Assembly: GCA_904066235.2 (NCBI GenBank)
Contig: CAJFCV020000001.1
Span: 930,001 to 994,000, forward strand
Reading direction: 5' to 3'
Length of the DNA stretch: 64,000 nucleotides
DNA from: Bursaphelenchus xylophilus
Lineage: Eukaryota; Nematoda; Chromadorea; Rhabditida; Aphelenchoididae
The notes beneath the pieces were generated by a model. It saw only the letters and a list, made by a program, of their open reading frames with translations, was not told where the DNA came from and ran no database searches. Position numbers and translations under genes: made by a program. This document shows positions 62,493 to 64,000 of this stretch, one piece after another (position 1 is the stretch's first letter; every line of letters begins with the position of its first letter).

Positions 62493-62655
62493 TTTTAATT
62501 AGAGTCCGGAATTTTCCTTAAAAACCAGCACTACTAGTACTCAGACCAGTATCAATATTAAACCAGTAGTACAGGTAGCTTTTTAAAATTTCCAGTACTA
62601 GTACAAAAGTACTGGTAAAAAACTGGTTTAGTACTGTTCCGGACTCTAATTTTAA
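62493..62655. repeat. MITE with AATTAGAGTCCGGAA ends
   Basis: A 15-bp perfect inverted end AATTAGAGTCCGGAA closes as TTCCGGACTCTAATT. Between them CAGTACTAGTAC-type words form a further internal inverted structure (CAGTACTAGTAC at about 62602). TTTTAATT flanks both sides. This type is not seen elsewhere in the window. Confidence 0.8.
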
Positions 62656-62659
62656 TTGA

Positions 62660-63300
62660 AGTTCATTAAATTTTTCAACTTACTCATCGGACATGACCGA
62701 CTATTTATATATTTGAACAATAAAGGTCAAAAGAAGCCTAAATAACATACCAGCATACAACCGTAGAAAAAACTAACTGAATATCTTTAATGACTAACGT
62801 TCTAATGTCAATTTGAAATGAATGTTCACATTTCCTCTTAAACTAAAATTCCAAATCAAAAATAACAAAATTTTTTCACAATGCTTTAAAAATAAAAATC
62901 ATTAACAAAAGAATATAATATACAATGTAATCCAATGTAATATGGAAATATATTCGTATATAAAAACTCAATTCGAAATCTCGTAGTGTCCATCAGCTAA
63001 TGTGTTAATTTTATCATTACAAATATCTTTTAAACCCTTCTTTGTCATCTTCATTCAATGCAATTTTGTTCTGTTTTAAAGTATAAATCTGATGTTTTTT
63101 AGCTTGAATCATGAATTGCTCTTTTCGTATAATTTTTCCTTCAATCAGACATCGTTTAGTCTTCTAATTTCAATGTGGCATCTCGTTGCAACGCCGAATG
63201 CACGTGTCCGCAGTGTGAAGTCAAGACATTATGGGTCGCCTTTTTGGGACGACATGGAATACTGACTTTAGATGGCCGATCAAAAAAAATCCCACATAAA
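62660..63300. other. AT-rich spacer, no gene supported
   Basis: The stretch to 63160 is very AT-rich without repeat ends. At about 63165-63290 a richer segment is open on the + strand (reads CNAECTCPQCEVKTLWVAFL and on) but lacks start or splice support. It may be a fragment. Confidence 0.4.
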
Positions 63301-63319
63301 AATATTTATTTTACTTTTC

Positions 63320-63863
63320 CTAAAAAAATACAATGTCTTCTCGGGTCTTTCTAGTCATACGACTTGAACGTGCCACCAATTTGACATCAGCATTTGGAAA
63401 AGGAACAGGAAGGTGGAGCTCGTGCAACGGTACGGTCTGAAAGTTTTTCAAAATATAAAATGCGCTTAAAAACCAATTCGCAGGTAAAAAAAAATTGAAT
63501 TCCACATACCGAAAGGTAATATCTGATAATGCCCGCGGCCACGTTTTCCATCGTCAAGTCATCCGTGTAGAGACCCCTCATGAGACACAAAGTCACAGCC
63601 TCTTTGATGTCGAAAAACTCGTCGGGAATCGAGTTCTCGTCAGTACACTCCAACTTGGTCTTTGTAACTTCCTCAAGTTTCTTCATTCCCGCCCAAGGCA
63701 GTGGAGCCATCATTCCCAAGACCATGTAGAGCAGGCTCTCTGTGTCCTCCGACTTCAACGCTTTCTTCGCGTGGATGTGAGTGGTAGCCGTTTCGGGGAT
63801 TGGATAGAAGGCCGAGCGTTCCGAGCCGATTCGAATTGCATAGCCGAGGTCAGTGATGACGAA
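63320..63863 (-). CDS. CK1/TTBK-like kinase, C-terminal part
   Basis: Two in-phase exons, 63510-63863 and 63320-63436, encode the C-terminal half of a worm-type casein-kinase-1 or tau-tubulin-kinase-like protein. FVITDLGYAIRIG occupies the activation-loop start with DLG in place of DFG. HAKKALKSEDTESLLYMVLG and MAPLPWAGMKK match the CK1 helix-F region, including the D-ES-YM and LPW signatures. The tail VPLHELHLPVPFPNADVKLV then a basic end SSRMTRKTREDIVFF follow. The catalytic HRD loop and N-lobe are not visible in the remaining 137 bp, so the gene continues off the right edge or starts after a long intron. Activity cannot be judged from this part. Confidence 0.75.
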
Positions 63864-64000
63864 CTGCAAGAAAAGAAAATTTGCGCCAAGGAACATAGTG
63901 TTGTAAAATCTCTATCATATTTTTATATCAAGAAATCGATATTGAAGCCATGATAATTGCCCCGCTTGTGTCAACCTTTCCACATTTGAATCAAAAATAC

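Overview
The window is nuclear DNA from a nematode, most likely a rhabditid close to Caenorhabditis. The protein genes are split by introns that mostly end in TTTTCAG. The recognisable proteins (60S ribosomal L21, UNC-59-type septin, NSA2, proteasome RPT1, an MNX/HB9-class homeodomain, a CASPR-like neurexin, a DUF229 sulfatase-like protein and a worm-type CK1-like kinase) have clear nematode relatives. No rRNA, CRISPR array or bacterial-style operon is present. Intergenic DNA and long introns are AT-rich and heavily loaded with inverted-repeat elements.

Layout. 1-6.4 kb: no supported gene, but a 1.23-kb decayed mariner-like element (2336-3566) with 34-bp perfect inverted ends. 6.4-7.3 kb: rpl-21 (+). 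7.6-14.4 kb: a 12-exon DUF229 gene (-) whose introns are packed with fold-back elements. 14.4-34.4 kb: a 20-kb repeat-rich gap with one degenerate tRNA-like sequence. 34.4-48.1 kb: an 18-exon neurexin/CASPR-like gene (+), rebuilt with every splice phase consistent. 49.4-52.3 kb: a three-exon homeobox gene (+). 52.5-55.4 kb: septin unc-59 (-). 56.15-57.25 kb: NSA2 (+), head-to-head with the septin. 57.7-59.4 kb: rpt-1 (-). 59.9-60.9 kb: an unrecognised 224-aa protein gene (-) just upstream of rpt-1. 61.0-63.25 kb: an AT-rich island with two small, frame-problematic genes and its own MITE, lacking the repeats and splice style of its flanks. 63.3-63.9 kb: the 3' part of a CK1-like kinase gene (-) with no start in view.

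Repeats. Six main families recur. A: ends TCAGTCTGTCGGGAAAATAATG; also expanded into 30-bp tandem arrays. B: fold-back of about 240 bp, ends ACAGTGGCGGACCTGATCCA. C: about 440 bp, ends ACAGGGGAAGTACTCCAAGT. D: ends with TCTATAACGAAC. E: fold-back, ends CAAGGAAAGTACTTCTATGG, with a 3-bp TAA target duplication visible. H: fold-back, ends GGAGAGACATTTTATACGA, with an A element at its centre. Nested insertions give a relative age order.

The housekeeping genes (ribosomal protein, ribosome biogenesis factor, proteasome ATPase, septin) are compact. The neurexin, homeobox and DUF229 genes carry the transposon-filled introns. I see no single pathway joining the genes; septin/NSA2 adjacency is, from memory, also found on C. 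elegans chromosome I.
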